Of a stretch of 18,884 nt of DNA, positions 1 to 6,843 are shown piece after piece (position 1 is the first letter of the stretch; each line of letters opens with the position of its first letter). The notes beneath the pieces were generated by a model that saw nothing but the letters and a program-made list of their open reading frames with translations, was not told the DNA's origin and did not search any database. A program made the translations under genes and the position numbers. The DNA lies in assembly GCA_902562015.1 (NCBI GenBank), contig CACERX010000030.1, positions 1 to 18,884 of the forward strand, in the 5' to 3' direction. The stretch comes from an uncultured SAR324 cluster bacterium. Lineage in GTDB: Bacteria; SAR324; NAC60-12.

Positions 1-260
1 ATGGTGAATGGAAGGAGGGAAAGAGATATGGCAAGGGAACATTAACTTTTGAAGATGGAGCAAAGTATGAAGGTGAATGGAAAGATGGAGAAATGGATGG
101 AACTGGAAAATTCACATGGTCCAATGGAGACAAGTATGAAGGTGATTGGAAGAATGGTAAAAAAAATGGACAGGGAACGATTTTTTACCAGGATGGGAGC
201 AAGCTAGAAGGAGAATTCAAAGACGACAGTCCCTGGGATACAACTCTTTACGACAAATAA
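1..260 (+). CDS. MORN-repeat protein, 3' fragment
   Basis: The 5' end lies outside the window. The reading frame uses positions 3, 6, 9 and so on, and ends with TAA at 258-260, leaving 85 residues. Three full 23-residue MORN units are visible (GEWKEGKRYGKG..., EGEWKDGEMDGTG..., EGDWKNGKKNGQG...). They are followed by the family's C-terminal cap, here short (EGEFKDDSPWDTTLYDK). The cap matches the ends of the downstream paralogues but stops right after the W-D-x-T-x-Y segment, without the usual 'G-x-hydrophobic...G' tail. MORN repeats form a beta-hairpin ladder and in bacteria have no single assigned function. Whether this protein has a signal peptide cannot be seen. Confidence 0.85.
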   Translation, partial: GEWKEGKRYGKGTLTFEDGAKYEGEWKDGEMDGTGKFTWSNGDKYEGDWKNGKKNGQGTIFYQDGSKLEGEFKDDSPWDTTLYDK

Positions 261-316
261 GTCTGAAATTTGTTTTTAAGTATTCTAACTTCATTTTTAA
301 ATAACATTTCTATTAG

Positions 317-358
317 TGCGCAAAGATTGTAAATAATATTTAAACAATCAAATGTGCA
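317..358. repeat. Imperfect inverted repeat upstream of the first complete MORN gene
   Basis: TGCGCA (317-322) can pair with TGTGCA (353-358) with one G-T wobble, GATTGT (325-330) with ACAATC (344-349), and AAAT (331-334) with ATTT (338-341), leaving an AAT loop and small A-rich bulges. It sits 18 bases before the next start codon. It could be a regulatory hairpin or cruciform. There is no T-run after it, so it is not a typical intrinsic terminator for the preceding gene. Confidence 0.35.
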
Positions 359-376
359 GGTCTATCAAGGATCCAT

Positions 377-1177
377 ATGAGATATTTCCTTCCCCTCATA
401 TCTCTGATTCTACTCGCATCCACTCTTTTTTTTCAGGAAATCGGTGTGCTATACAGATTTAGTACAGGCAATAAAATTCATGAATGGAAGCATTTTGGGA
501 ATCAGGAAAAAGATCCTAAATTCAGGGGAGAGATAAATAATGGTAGCCCAGATGGATTTGGGATTGAAATTAATCCTGATGGTTTTATTTACAAGGGAAA
601 ATTCAGGCAGGGAAAATGGGATGGGAATGGGACATTTTATTATCCTGATGGGAGAAAATATGTTGGTGAATGGAAAGGTGGAATGAGAGATGGTCAAGGT
701 ATTTACATTTCCTCTAATGGTAATGAGATATATGTTGGTTCTTACAAGCAGGATAAAAAGCATGGACATGGCAGTCTCACTTTATCTGATGGACTCAAGT
801 ATATGGGAGAATTTAGGGACGGGAAATGGGAAGGTGAAGGTACTCATATTTATCCTGATGGAAGAAAGTTTATAGGAACCTGGAAAGATGGTTTGCGAGA
901 TGGTCATGGGACCTATATTTCCTCAGAAGGTAGAGAAATTTATGCCGGATTTTACAAACAGGGTAAAAGACATGGTCAAGGGACGCAAACTTTTTCAGAC
1001 GGGAGAAAATATGTTGGTGAATGGAAAAACGGGATGAGAGATGGTCAGGGGACATTCACTTTTCCTGATGGATTCAAGTTTTCAGGAGAATGGAAGCAAG
1101 ATGTGAGATGGACTGGAACAGTATTCAACATTAACGGAGAAATTGTTGGAAAGATTTTAGAAGGAGCAGAACGTTAA
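377..1177 (+). CDS. Secreted MORN-repeat protein (266 aa)
   Basis: The ATG at 377 has a good ribosome-binding site, AAGGA at 367-371 with a 5-base spacer. Residues 1-20 form a hydrophobic export signal, so the protein probably acts in the periplasm or on the surface. Residues 22-48 are the N-terminal module shared with the paralogues (IGVLYRF...HEWKHFGNQEKD). Eight MORN units follow, then the C-terminal cap (WTGTVFNINGEIVGKILEG). The repeats hold a higher-order pattern: a 24-residue unit containing IYISS or TYISS followed by a Y-K-Q unit occurs twice, and the DNA at 650 recurs at 1001. The next MORN gene starts 31 bases downstream with no promoter room, so the two are probably cotranscribed. 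No enzymatic motif is present and the function is unknown. Confidence 0.85.
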   Translation: MRYFLPLISLILLASTLFFQEIGVLYRFSTGNKIHEWKHFGNQEKDPKFRGEINNGSPDGFGIEINPDGFIYKGKFRQGKWDGNGTFYYPDGRKYVGEWKGGMRDGQGIYISSNGNEIYVGSYKQDKKHGHGSLTLSDGLKYMGEFRDGKWEGEGTHIYPDGRKFIGTWKDGLRDGHGTYISSEGREIYAGFYKQGKRHGQGTQTFSDGRKYVGEWKNGMRDGQGTFTFPDGFKFSGEWKQDVRWTGTVFNINGEIVGKILEGAER

Positions 1178-1208
1178 AAACATAAAACTTATGGTCGGGT
1201 ATAATTAC

Positions 1209-2291
1209 ATGAAAAACTGTATTATTTTCATCTTTTTATCATTTCTACTTTTCAGCTCAGCCCTATTTGCGCAACAAAACGCTGTATTATTCCAATGGGA
1301 AACCACTTCTGGGAAAAAATGGAAAACATTTGGAGACGAAGCAGTACATTTAAAATACGAAGGTGAAATAAAAAATGGCAAACCTGAAGGATTGGGTGTC
1401 TCTTCATTACATGGCACGACTTTTTTTGGTAACTGGAAGGAAGGCAAAAAACATGGTCGGGGTACATACACGTCTTCCTTTGGATTGAGGTATACAGGAG
1501 AATTCAGGCAGGATAGGAGAGACGGAAAAGGAACTTTAACAACTTCAGACGGGGAAAGATACGTAGGTGAATTCAAGGATGGGAAGAAACACGGACAGGG
1601 AATATTTACTTCACCTGATGGAGATAAGTATGTAGGCGAATTCAGGCAGGATAAATTTCATGGTCAGGGGACTTATACCTGGTCAAATGGGACACAGTAT
1701 ATAGGATTTTTCAAAAAAGGACTTCAAAGTGGACAAGGGACATTAACATATGGAAAAGGGAAGTTAGAAGGTGACAGGTATGAAGGTAATTTTAAGGAGG
1801 GTAGAAAACATGGGCAAGGTATCTATATTTCTTCTGATGGCAGGAAATATTCAGGAGAATGGATTGAAAGCCAACATGATGTTCAGGTAAAACTAATTCT
1901 GGATGATGGAGATAAGTATTCCGGTGGATGGAAGGAAGGTAAACTGAATGGTCAGGGTAGGTATTCTTTTTCAGATGGGGGAATGTATGAAGGCAGTTTC
2001 AAAGATGGGGAAAGACATGGTCAAGGTACCAACACATGGCCGTATGGGAATAAATATTTTGGAGAATGGAAGTATGGCAAGAGTCATGGACATGGTGTAT
2101 TCTTATGGGCAAATGGAGAAAGCTACTCAGGTGATTGGAAAGATGGTAAATATGAGGGTTACGGAACATACACTTTAGCCGATGGAAGAAAAGGAGTAGG
2201 TGAATTCAGAAATGATAAACCTTGGAACATCACGAATTATGATAGTTTCGGACATGTTACAGGCAGCTGGGTTGAAGGAGAAAAAAAATAA
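1209..2291 (+). CDS. Secreted MORN-repeat protein (360 aa)
   Basis: I chose the ATG at 1209 because it opens directly into a signal peptide (MKNCIIFIFLSFLLFSSALFAQ). An upstream in-frame ATG at 1191 would add six residues in front of it. No strong ribosome-binding site is seen. Mature residues begin with the shared N-terminal module (NAVLFQWETTSGKKWKTFGDEA). Twelve MORN units follow, then the cap (PWNITNYDSFGHVTGSW). The sixth unit is 27 residues long, with a four-residue insert around GKGKLEGDRYEG that also occurs in two paralogues. The eighth unit is decayed: the usual Gly at unit positions 8, 12 and 14 are Ser, Val and Val. It probably shares a transcript with the MORN gene just upstream, and converges on the cupin gene 46 bases away. 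Confidence 0.85.
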   Translation: MKNCIIFIFLSFLLFSSALFAQQNAVLFQWETTSGKKWKTFGDEAVHLKYEGEIKNGKPEGLGVSSLHGTTFFGNWKEGKKHGRGTYTSSFGLRYTGEFRQDRRDGKGTLTTSDGERYVGEFKDGKKHGQGIFTSPDGDKYVGEFRQDKFHGQGTYTWSNGTQYIGFFKKGLQSGQGTLTYGKGKLEGDRYEGNFKEGRKHGQGIYISSDGRKYSGEWIESQHDVQVKLILDDGDKYSGGWKEGKLNGQGRYSFSDGGMYEGSFKDGERHGQGTNTWPYGNKYFGEWKYGKSHGHGVFLWANGESYSGDWKDGKYEGYGTYTLADGRKGVGEFRNDKPWNITNYDSFGHVTGSWVEGEKK

Positions 2292-2337
2292 TGGATAAAA
2301 AAACAAAATTTTTGTGAAGATTTCAATACTCAGATAA

Positions 2338-2688
2338 TCAGCTAGTCAGTTCATTTGTTCCTGCATAGAGTATCACCAAAAGAGTGCATCCGGTTTTTGA
2401 GTGGGATGAGTGCTTAGTTCCTTTTTCAAATTTTATGTAATCACCTTTTTTGAAAACTTTTCCATCATCATCAATTAATTCTCCATCGATCACATAAAAC
2501 TCTTCAAATCCTTTGTGTTTATGTAAACTTGACGAGCTTCCCTGTTCAAACTTTACAATAAAAACTTCATGTTCAAGCTTCTCATCTTTACTCAACTGCA
2601 ACCATTTCAAGCCACTGCAAACTGTTCCATATCTATCATAAGGCGAAAAGCGTTCATGTTCGGTTTCAATTGTCCTTCGTCTTTCCAT
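2338..2688 (-). CDS. ChrR-like cupin domain protein
   Basis: This 116-residue protein is a single-domain cupin with no signal peptide, so it is likely cytoplasmic. Cupin motif 1 is H56-K-H58 with E62/E63 (LHKHKGFEEFYVIDGE) and motif 2 centres on H93 (GDYIKFEKGTKHSSHS). These residues form the usual metal site of small cupins. The pattern, including the GC dipeptide after motif 2 (SKTGCTLLVI), most resembles the ChrR-type cupin family, seen both in anti-sigma factors and in stand-alone cytosolic proteins. The start has a clear AGGAG site upstream. The gene is divergent from the MORN gene at 2857 and shares its 168-base intergenic region. The ligand cannot be told from sequence. Confidence 0.8.
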   Translation of the reverse strand: MERRRTIETEHERFSPYDRYGTVCSGLKWLQLSKDEKLEHEVFIVKFEQGSSSSLHKHKGFEEFYVIDGELIDDDGKVFKKGDYIKFEKGTKHSSHSKTGCTLLVILYAGTNELTS

Positions 2689-2727
2689 AAGGGCTCCTAT
2701 TTGATTTATAACATTTTAAAAATTCCT

Positions 2728-2806
2728 ATACACCATTGCTAAAGTTACTAGATACACCATTTTAAGGGGGAATCCCTTGTAGACTGCATGATTCTTGTAA
2801 TACACC
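2728..2806. promoter_or_regulatory. Three ATACACC direct repeats at 24-base steps
   Basis: ATACACC occurs at 2728, 2752 and 2800, in steps of 24 and 48 bases. The first two share the longer ATACACCATT. A near-inverted copy (GGTATAT) lies at 2815. All sit in the divergent region between the cupin and MORN genes. They could be binding sites for one regulator; the sequence shows only the repeats. Confidence 0.3.
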
Positions 2807-2820
2807 GTATGATGGTATAT
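2795..2820 (+). promoter_or_regulatory. Possible promoter of the MORN gene at 2857
   Basis: TTGTAA at 2795-2800 and TATAT at 2816-2820 are separated by 15 bases, with CACC between. The same arrangement lies before two other MORN genes, at 4764-4789 and 6782-6810. The spacer is shorter than ideal, so this is a weak call. Confidence 0.3.
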
Positions 2821-2856
2821 GTTTTCCAAGCAAAATCCAATATATCGGTAGATACT

Positions 2857-3765
2857 ATGAAAAAAATTTCACTAATTTTGATTGTCTTCTTATTATTAAC
2901 TTTTCCTCTTTGTGCTCAAACTAAAAGGTCAAATTTCATGTACCAATGGAAAAATGGCTCTAAGTACTTTGGTGACTGGGAAAATGGTAAAATGCATGGA
3001 GAGGGGACCTATACATATGGAATCGGGAAAGGGGAAGGAGACAGATATGTCGGGGAATACAGGAATGGAATTAGAAGTGGGAAAGGAATTTATACTTGGT
3101 CTAACGGTGAAAGGTACGTTGGTGATTTTATAAATGATCTTCCTGAAGGCAAGGGAACATACAAATTCTTAGATGGAAGAATATATACAGGAGAGTGGAA
3201 GAAAGGTAATAAGGAAGGTCGGGGTACATACACTTACCCGAATGGCTCAAAGTTTAATGGGGAGTGGAAGAATGATAGAAGAAATGGTCAGGGAACATTT
3301 ATGTGGGGAAATGGGGATAAATACGTTGGAAATTGGCAAGATGGTAAAAAAGAGGGTTTGGGAATTTATATTTTCAAAAGCGGTTCCAGATACACCGGAG
3401 AGTGGAAGAAAGGTACGAGAAACGGACAGGGCTCTTTCACTTGGTTCAGTGGTGAGAAGTATGTAGGAAAATGGAGAGACGGCCTAAGTAATGGCCATGG
3501 TATTTTCAGCTGGACTGGTAATGAAAAGTATGAGGGAGAATGGAAGAAAGGAAAAATGGATGGGTACGGGATTATTGATTTTTCTGATGGAATCAACTAT
3601 GAAGGGCAGTGGAAAAATGGGACACGTCATGGCGAAGGGACATTAACATCTGCTGATGGAAGCAAATGGGTAGGAGAGTACAAAAATGACAAGATTTGGA
3701 ACATAACTAATTTTGACAGCACCGGGAAGGTGGTTAAGAAGTGGTTTCATGGGGTAAAACAGTGA
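2857..3765 (+). CDS. Secreted MORN-repeat protein (302 aa)
   Basis: I chose the ATG at 2857 because it begins a typical signal peptide (MKKISLILIVFLLLTFPLCAQ). The longer open frame back to 2788 would add 23 unrelated residues and overlap the promoter-like region. The mature protein lacks the N-terminal GDE module of its relatives and goes almost straight into ten MORN units and the cap (WNITNFDSTGKVVKKWFHG). The first unit is the 27-residue variant with the GKGEGDRYVG insert. The repeats are otherwise very regular at 23 residues. It is divergent from the cupin gene. It probably functions as a secreted beta-ladder scaffold or binding protein; that is inference from the family. Confidence 0.85.
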   Translation: MKKISLILIVFLLLTFPLCAQTKRSNFMYQWKNGSKYFGDWENGKMHGEGTYTYGIGKGEGDRYVGEYRNGIRSGKGIYTWSNGERYVGDFINDLPEGKGTYKFLDGRIYTGEWKKGNKEGRGTYTYPNGSKFNGEWKNDRRNGQGTFMWGNGDKYVGNWQDGKKEGLGIYIFKSGSRYTGEWKKGTRNGQGSFTWFSGEKYVGKWRDGLSNGHGIFSWTGNEKYEGEWKKGKMDGYGIIDFSDGINYEGQWKNGTRHGEGTLTSADGSKWVGEYKNDKIWNITNFDSTGKVVKKWFHGVKQ

Positions 3766-3873
3766 TTATATAAATTACTAAAAGACTTTCAAGCTTCATG
3801 TGTCAAAGAATACTCAGACCACAATTATCTGTGAAAATCTTTTTTTTGTGAGTGACAAAATTATATGCAATAG

Positions 3874-4016
3874 TTCAAAAGCCATTGCGGAGACATATTA
3901 CAACCTTTTGCAACGAACCAATTATTTTACTTAAACACTAAAACAGGAACATCAAATGCATAAATAGACTTATATATTTATAGAAAAATCTATTCAAAAC
4001 ATTGCGGGGAAATATG
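3874..4016 (+). repeat. Direct repeat flanking the leader of the small Cys-rich gene
   Basis: A segment of about 25 bases at 3874-3898 (TTCAAAAGCCATTGCGGAGA...) recurs with few changes at 3993-4016 (TTCAAAACATTGCGGGGA...). The second copy contains the ribosome-binding region and start codon of the gene at 4014. The repeat could be a duplicated leader or a regulatory site. The rest of the 3766-4013 gap holds no gene that I can see. Confidence 0.35.
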
Positions 4017-4262
4017 CAAGTTGCAGAAAAAAACGAATTACAGTTGGACCAGAGAGTATGTCCTAACTGCGGAGAGTCTTGTGAAAAAGAATATGAAACT
4101 GTTTTTGTAAATGGTCAAGAATTCTGTGTCTGTTGTAATTCCAATATAGAGACGTGTTATAATGAGGAAGTTTCAACGAATGATTTTTACAGTGATTCTA
4201 TGACTAGCGATAACGCATTTGCGGAATTTTTTGATGAACGTAGGAATCTAAATCTTGACTAA
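4014..4262 (+). CDS. Small Cys-rich zinc-ribbon-like protein (82 aa)
   Basis: The start is the ATG at 4014, which follows GGGGA by three bases. A TTG four codons upstream (4002) is less likely. The protein has seven Cys: C16-x2-C19-x3-C23 and, after a short hairpin, C38-x-C40-C41 and C48. The pair CPNCGESC / FCVCC looks like a zinc ribbon. The C-terminal half (from about residue 50) is acidic and rich in Ser, Asp and Asn, probably disordered. There is no signal peptide, so it should stay in the cytoplasm. I do not recognise a named family. It lies between two MORN genes and 104 bases upstream of a second tiny Cys-rich gene. Confidence 0.6.
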   Translation: MQVAEKNELQLDQRVCPNCGESCEKEYETVFVNGQEFCVCCNSNIETCYNEEVSTNDFYSDSMTSDNAFAEFFDERRNLNLD

Positions 4263-4366
4263 AATTTTACCTAAAGTCTGCTGAACAATATTCGATTTAG
4301 TTTTTTGGCATTTTCATTGCTGTAGTATAAGTATTAACTTGATATAATAATAATTGGAGTCTAGTT

Positions 4367-4507
4367 GTGAAAAATCAAGAATGTATTATTTGTGGCGATG
4401 AAGTTATAAATAACCTTCAAAAAAAGCAGGGCAAAAGAAAGTATTGCTCAGAAAAATGTGAGGAGATTCCCTCAGTATTTCTAAGATGGAGTGAATACCA
4501 GGTCTGA
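4367..4507 (+). CDS. Tiny treble-clef-like zinc-finger protein (46 aa)
   Basis: This short frame starts with GTG at 4367 and has a good ribosome-binding site, GGAG at 4356-4359 with a 7-base spacer. It ends with TGA at 4505-4507. The 46-residue product has C6-x2-C9 and C27-x3-C31 (KYCSEKC), a four-Cys arrangement resembling small FCS/MYND-like zinc fingers. It is basic between the Cys pairs (KKQGKRKY). No signal peptide is present. Together with the Cys-rich gene upstream it forms a small pair inside the MORN array. The zinc motif and ribosome site make it credible despite its length; its function is unknown. Confidence 0.55.
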   Translation: MKNQECIICGDEVINNLQKKQGKRKYCSEKCEEIPSVFLRWSEYQV

Positions 4508-4579
4508 TTGATCAAAATTTTTGTTGCTACAGATCTTTCTGTTATTGAAATACTAAAAAAACCACTCTATATATCAAAA

Positions 4580-4609
4580 TTATGCATATTTTACTTTTTT
4601 TATGCATAA
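4580..4609. terminator. AT-rich hairpin after the small zinc-finger genes
   Basis: TTATGCATA (4580-4588) and TATGCATAA (4601-4609) form a perfect 9-base-pair stem with a 12-base T-rich loop. It lies 73 bases after the tiny zinc-finger gene and is followed by CTAGCTTTTAA. The stem is AT-rich and the T-run is short, so it is only a possible terminator or regulatory palindrome. The rest of the gene-free stretch 4508-4822 shows only the promoter-like motif at 4764. Confidence 0.3.
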
Positions 4610-4763
4610 CTAGCTTTTAATTACCTCCTGAGTCCTATATCTTCTGCGGGAATCATTCAAATCTTTTTAACTTAACAGAAAGCAGTCCGTCACAAAGCTA
4701 ATTAATTCGGTCACTGTTTTAAAATTTCCTATAAACACAACACTGCACAATACAGATCTGGTC

Positions 4764-4789
4764 TTGAGTAACACCTTAGATGATTATAT
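4764..4789 (+). promoter_or_regulatory. Possible promoter of the MORN gene at 4823
   Basis: TTGAGT at 4764-4769 and TATAT at 4785-4789, with ACACC between, resemble the segment before the MORN gene at 2857 (15 of 26 positions equal). The -10-like element lies 33 bases before the start codon. This is weak evidence on its own; the shared arrangement is what makes it worth listing. Confidence 0.3.
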
Positions 4790-4822
4790 ATCTATGCTTC
4801 TATTTAACTAATTTTGTTAGAA

Positions 4823-5938
4823 ATGCCTTTGAGACAAATAATAACTACCCTGACTTTATTTTTTCTATCTTTCCCTCTTTTTGGTCAGTCCGAGGAAAAT
4901 ATTCAGTTTGAAACATTTTATCAGGAAAAAGAAACTTCAAATTCTGAGCTTGAAGAATTTCAGGGACCAGTGCTTATTCCTGAAAAACAGCTGGAGCCAT
5001 TTCAGGTCGAGGATCTTGCTAGTGAAGCGGATAAAGGATCTATTTTTGAAATTGAAGCGAGCTTTGAGAAGGTGCTGCATAAAGGGACAAGAGAAAAAAA
5101 AATTACAGAAGCTATTACTGAAATTGATTACAGAAATCCAGAGGATTTTCAGCAAAATTACCACACTCAGGCAGTTGCCAGAGTAAAAAAATATCATGGT
5201 ATTTTGTCATACCGTAATGAAAATGGTACTTGGGGCTGGTATGATTATGGAGATGAAGAAAATGATGGCAAATTTGTTGGAGATATCATTAATATGAAAC
5301 CAAATGGTTCGGGAATTTTTGTATACGGAAAAGGTAAATGGGAAGGTGACACATATAATGGCCAATGGAGGGATGGTGAATTTCATGGTAAAGGGACATT
5401 TACCAGAACAAACGGGGACAGTTTTTTCGGAGAATGGAAAAAAAGTATGCTTTGGAATATCACCGGTTATAATAAATATGGAAGAATTATAAAAAAATAT
5501 AGAAGAGGCGAACAGTTAATTTTTGTAAAGAAAGATGTGAAAGAAAAGAAAAACATATTAGAAAAAAGAGAAAGAGGAACACTTTTCAGGGAAGTCCCTC
5601 TTTCAAAATGGGAGCTGGGAGGTAAAAAGTGGATGACCGAAGGAGACAGAAAAATACATGGAGTTTTTGAAGGTGAAATACTCAATGGCGTTCCGGACGG
5701 TGAAGGTTCATACTCCTGGTACGAAGTTGAAAAATATGTAGGAGAATTTAAGAAAGGGTTTTTTCATGGTAATGGTAAATTCACTTATCTTAGTGGAATT
5801 ACGGCAGAGGGTGTTTTTAGAAAGAATAAGGAATGGGACACCTTCCGAACAGAAGAAAACGGGGAAGTTGTTGGAAAGTTTGTAAAAGGAAGATATTATC
5901 CACAGAAAACCTTAAAAGAGAATCATTCACTGAAATAG
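4823..5938 (+). CDS. Secreted protein with two short MORN blocks (371 aa)
   Basis: I chose the ATG at 4823, which opens a signal peptide (MPLRQIITTLTLFFLSFPLFG). A TTG at 4814 is in frame but weaker. No clear ribosome-binding site is seen. Residues about 23-124 are acidic, Glu- and Gln-rich and probably disordered. Two similar blocks follow, at about 125-231 and 251-357, joined by a Lys-rich linker. Each block has an N-terminal module (HGILSYRN...GDEEND, and a diverged GTLFREV...EGDRKI), two MORN units and a cap (WNITGYNKYGRIIKKY and WDTFRTEENGEVVGKF). It has far fewer repeats than its neighbours, and one unit carries the same 27-residue insert (GKGKWEGDTYNG). Function unknown. Confidence 0.82.
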   Translation: MPLRQIITTLTLFFLSFPLFGQSEENIQFETFYQEKETSNSELEEFQGPVLIPEKQLEPFQVEDLASEADKGSIFEIEASFEKVLHKGTREKKITEAITEIDYRNPEDFQQNYHTQAVARVKKYHGILSYRNENGTWGWYDYGDEENDGKFVGDIINMKPNGSGIFVYGKGKWEGDTYNGQWRDGEFHGKGTFTRTNGDSFFGEWKKSMLWNITGYNKYGRIIKKYRRGEQLIFVKKDVKEKKNILEKRERGTLFREVPLSKWELGGKKWMTEGDRKIHGVFEGEILNGVPDGEGSYSWYEVEKYVGEFKKGFFHGNGKFTYLSGITAEGVFRKNKEWDTFRTEENGEVVGKFVKGRYYPQKTLKENHSLK

Positions 5939-5951
5939 AATTCGTAACCTC

Positions 5952-5967
5952 CCTTTGGCTATAAAGG
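5952..5967. terminator. Short hairpin after the two-block MORN gene
   Basis: CCTTT (5952-5956) and AAAGG (5963-5967) form a 5-base-pair stem with a 6-base loop, 14 bases after the stop codon. The following sequence (CTACTATTTCC) has no real T-run, so terminator activity is doubtful. Confidence 0.2.
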
Positions 5968-6089
5968 CTACTATTTCCAATTTATATTTCTATATTTACA
6001 AATCCCTTAATCAAATTTGAATTTTTTACAGCAAAAAATAAGCTTAGTCACTTAGAACAAACTTGTTATTCTCTATTTCATATTTTTGT

Positions 6090-6473
6090 TCAGACGCCTA
6101 TGCATCGTGATGAATGATGATGCATTATTGGATTTTCATGAAAGGTATTGATTAGGAAACTAAATCTTGCTGGTATTTTTTCATTTCCTATTAAATTAAA
6201 AAAATATTTTCCACTAAGTAAGTACATATTCTCCACGATTTGTTGTTCGTAAATAGAATTAAGTTGAAATTTAACATTCCCTTTTTGAACTTCAATCACG
6301 TTAATAAAATATTTTTTTATCTGTTCGTGATCTGTAAGAATATCTGGGGAAAAAGTAGGAATCAATACACAGCTTAAGTCATAAAGTTTCAGAACACCCG
6401 ATAAATTCCCATCATTCAGATTCTGCTGCCAGCTTTTTAAGATTTCAAATGGTTTAATATTTTTTGCATTCAT
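6090..6473 (-). CDS. SgcJ/EcaC-type NTF2-like protein (DUF4440 group)
   Basis: This 127-residue protein fits the small NTF2-like fold family often annotated SgcJ/EcaC or calcium/calmodulin kinase II association-domain-like. The markers are W15 with the following helix, LYDLSCVLIPT near residues 30-40, LSGKYFFNL near 86-94, ARFSF near 102-106, and the closing HHHSS. Family members usually have a short Gly-Trp-hydrophobic step before HHSS; here it is ENPIM, a slight divergence. There is no signal peptide. Such domains bind small ligands or act as isomerase/hydrolase-like folds, and the substrate cannot be inferred. The gene is divergent from the MORN-SBP gene at 6844. No ribosome-binding site stands out. 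Confidence 0.7.
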   Translation of the reverse strand: MNAKNIKPFEILKSWQQNLNDGNLSGVLKLYDLSCVLIPTFSPDILTDHEQIKKYFINVIEVQKGNVKFQLNSIYEQQIVENMYLLSGKYFFNLIGNEKIPARFSFLINTFHENPIMHHHSSRCIGV

Positions 6474-6633
6474 TAATTTTTTTGATTGAGGTTATAAATT
6501 AACTGATTTATGCATGGAATATGACAAAATATCAGTTTAGAAAAATAATTATATTCTTTGATGGATCTTTTAGCTTCTCTTCAAGATCATACTTCTTTTG
6601 CTTAATAAAATTGTTTAGAAATGAAAAAAATGT

Positions 6634-6705
6634 ATGGAATAAAAAATAATAAATCTAGGGCTATTTCTAACAAGTTTTAACAATCGATTACAACATTTAT
6701 TCCAT
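6634..6705. repeat. 10-base inverted repeat in a divergent intergenic region
   Basis: ATGGAATAAA at 6634-6643 is exactly inverted as TTTATTCCAT at 6696-6705. A further ATGGAATA lies at 6514-6521. All are in the gene-free stretch 6474-6843 between the NTF2-like gene and the last MORN gene, which otherwise holds only the promoter-like motif at 6782. They may be operator half-sites for a shared regulator; in such AT-rich DNA chance is also possible. Confidence 0.3.
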
Positions 6706-6781
6706 TATATCCCTTTAACTTAAGCAATAATAATCTGCTAAGTCATCATTTTTAAATACTTTCACAGTAGACTCCCTTTAC

Positions 6782-6810
6782 TTGTAAAATCTCCATAAAA
6801 ATGGTATATA
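6782..6810 (+). promoter_or_regulatory. Sigma70-like promoter of the MORN-SBP gene
   Basis: TTGTAA at 6782-6787 and TATATA at 6805-6810 are separated by 17 bases. The overlapping TATAAT at 6807-6812 would give a spacer of 19. A transcript starting near 6818-6820 would leave a short leader before the ribosome-binding site at 6835. This is the best promoter candidate in the MORN array. Confidence 0.4.
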
Positions 6811-6843
6811 ATTGATTGATTCATGCTAAAAACAGGTGACAAA

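Noticed and set aside
4343..4348. TATAAT as a promoter for the tiny zinc-finger gene
   Set aside because: The start of transcription would fall on the ribosome-binding site, leaving almost no leader, and there is no -35 element at a fitting distance.
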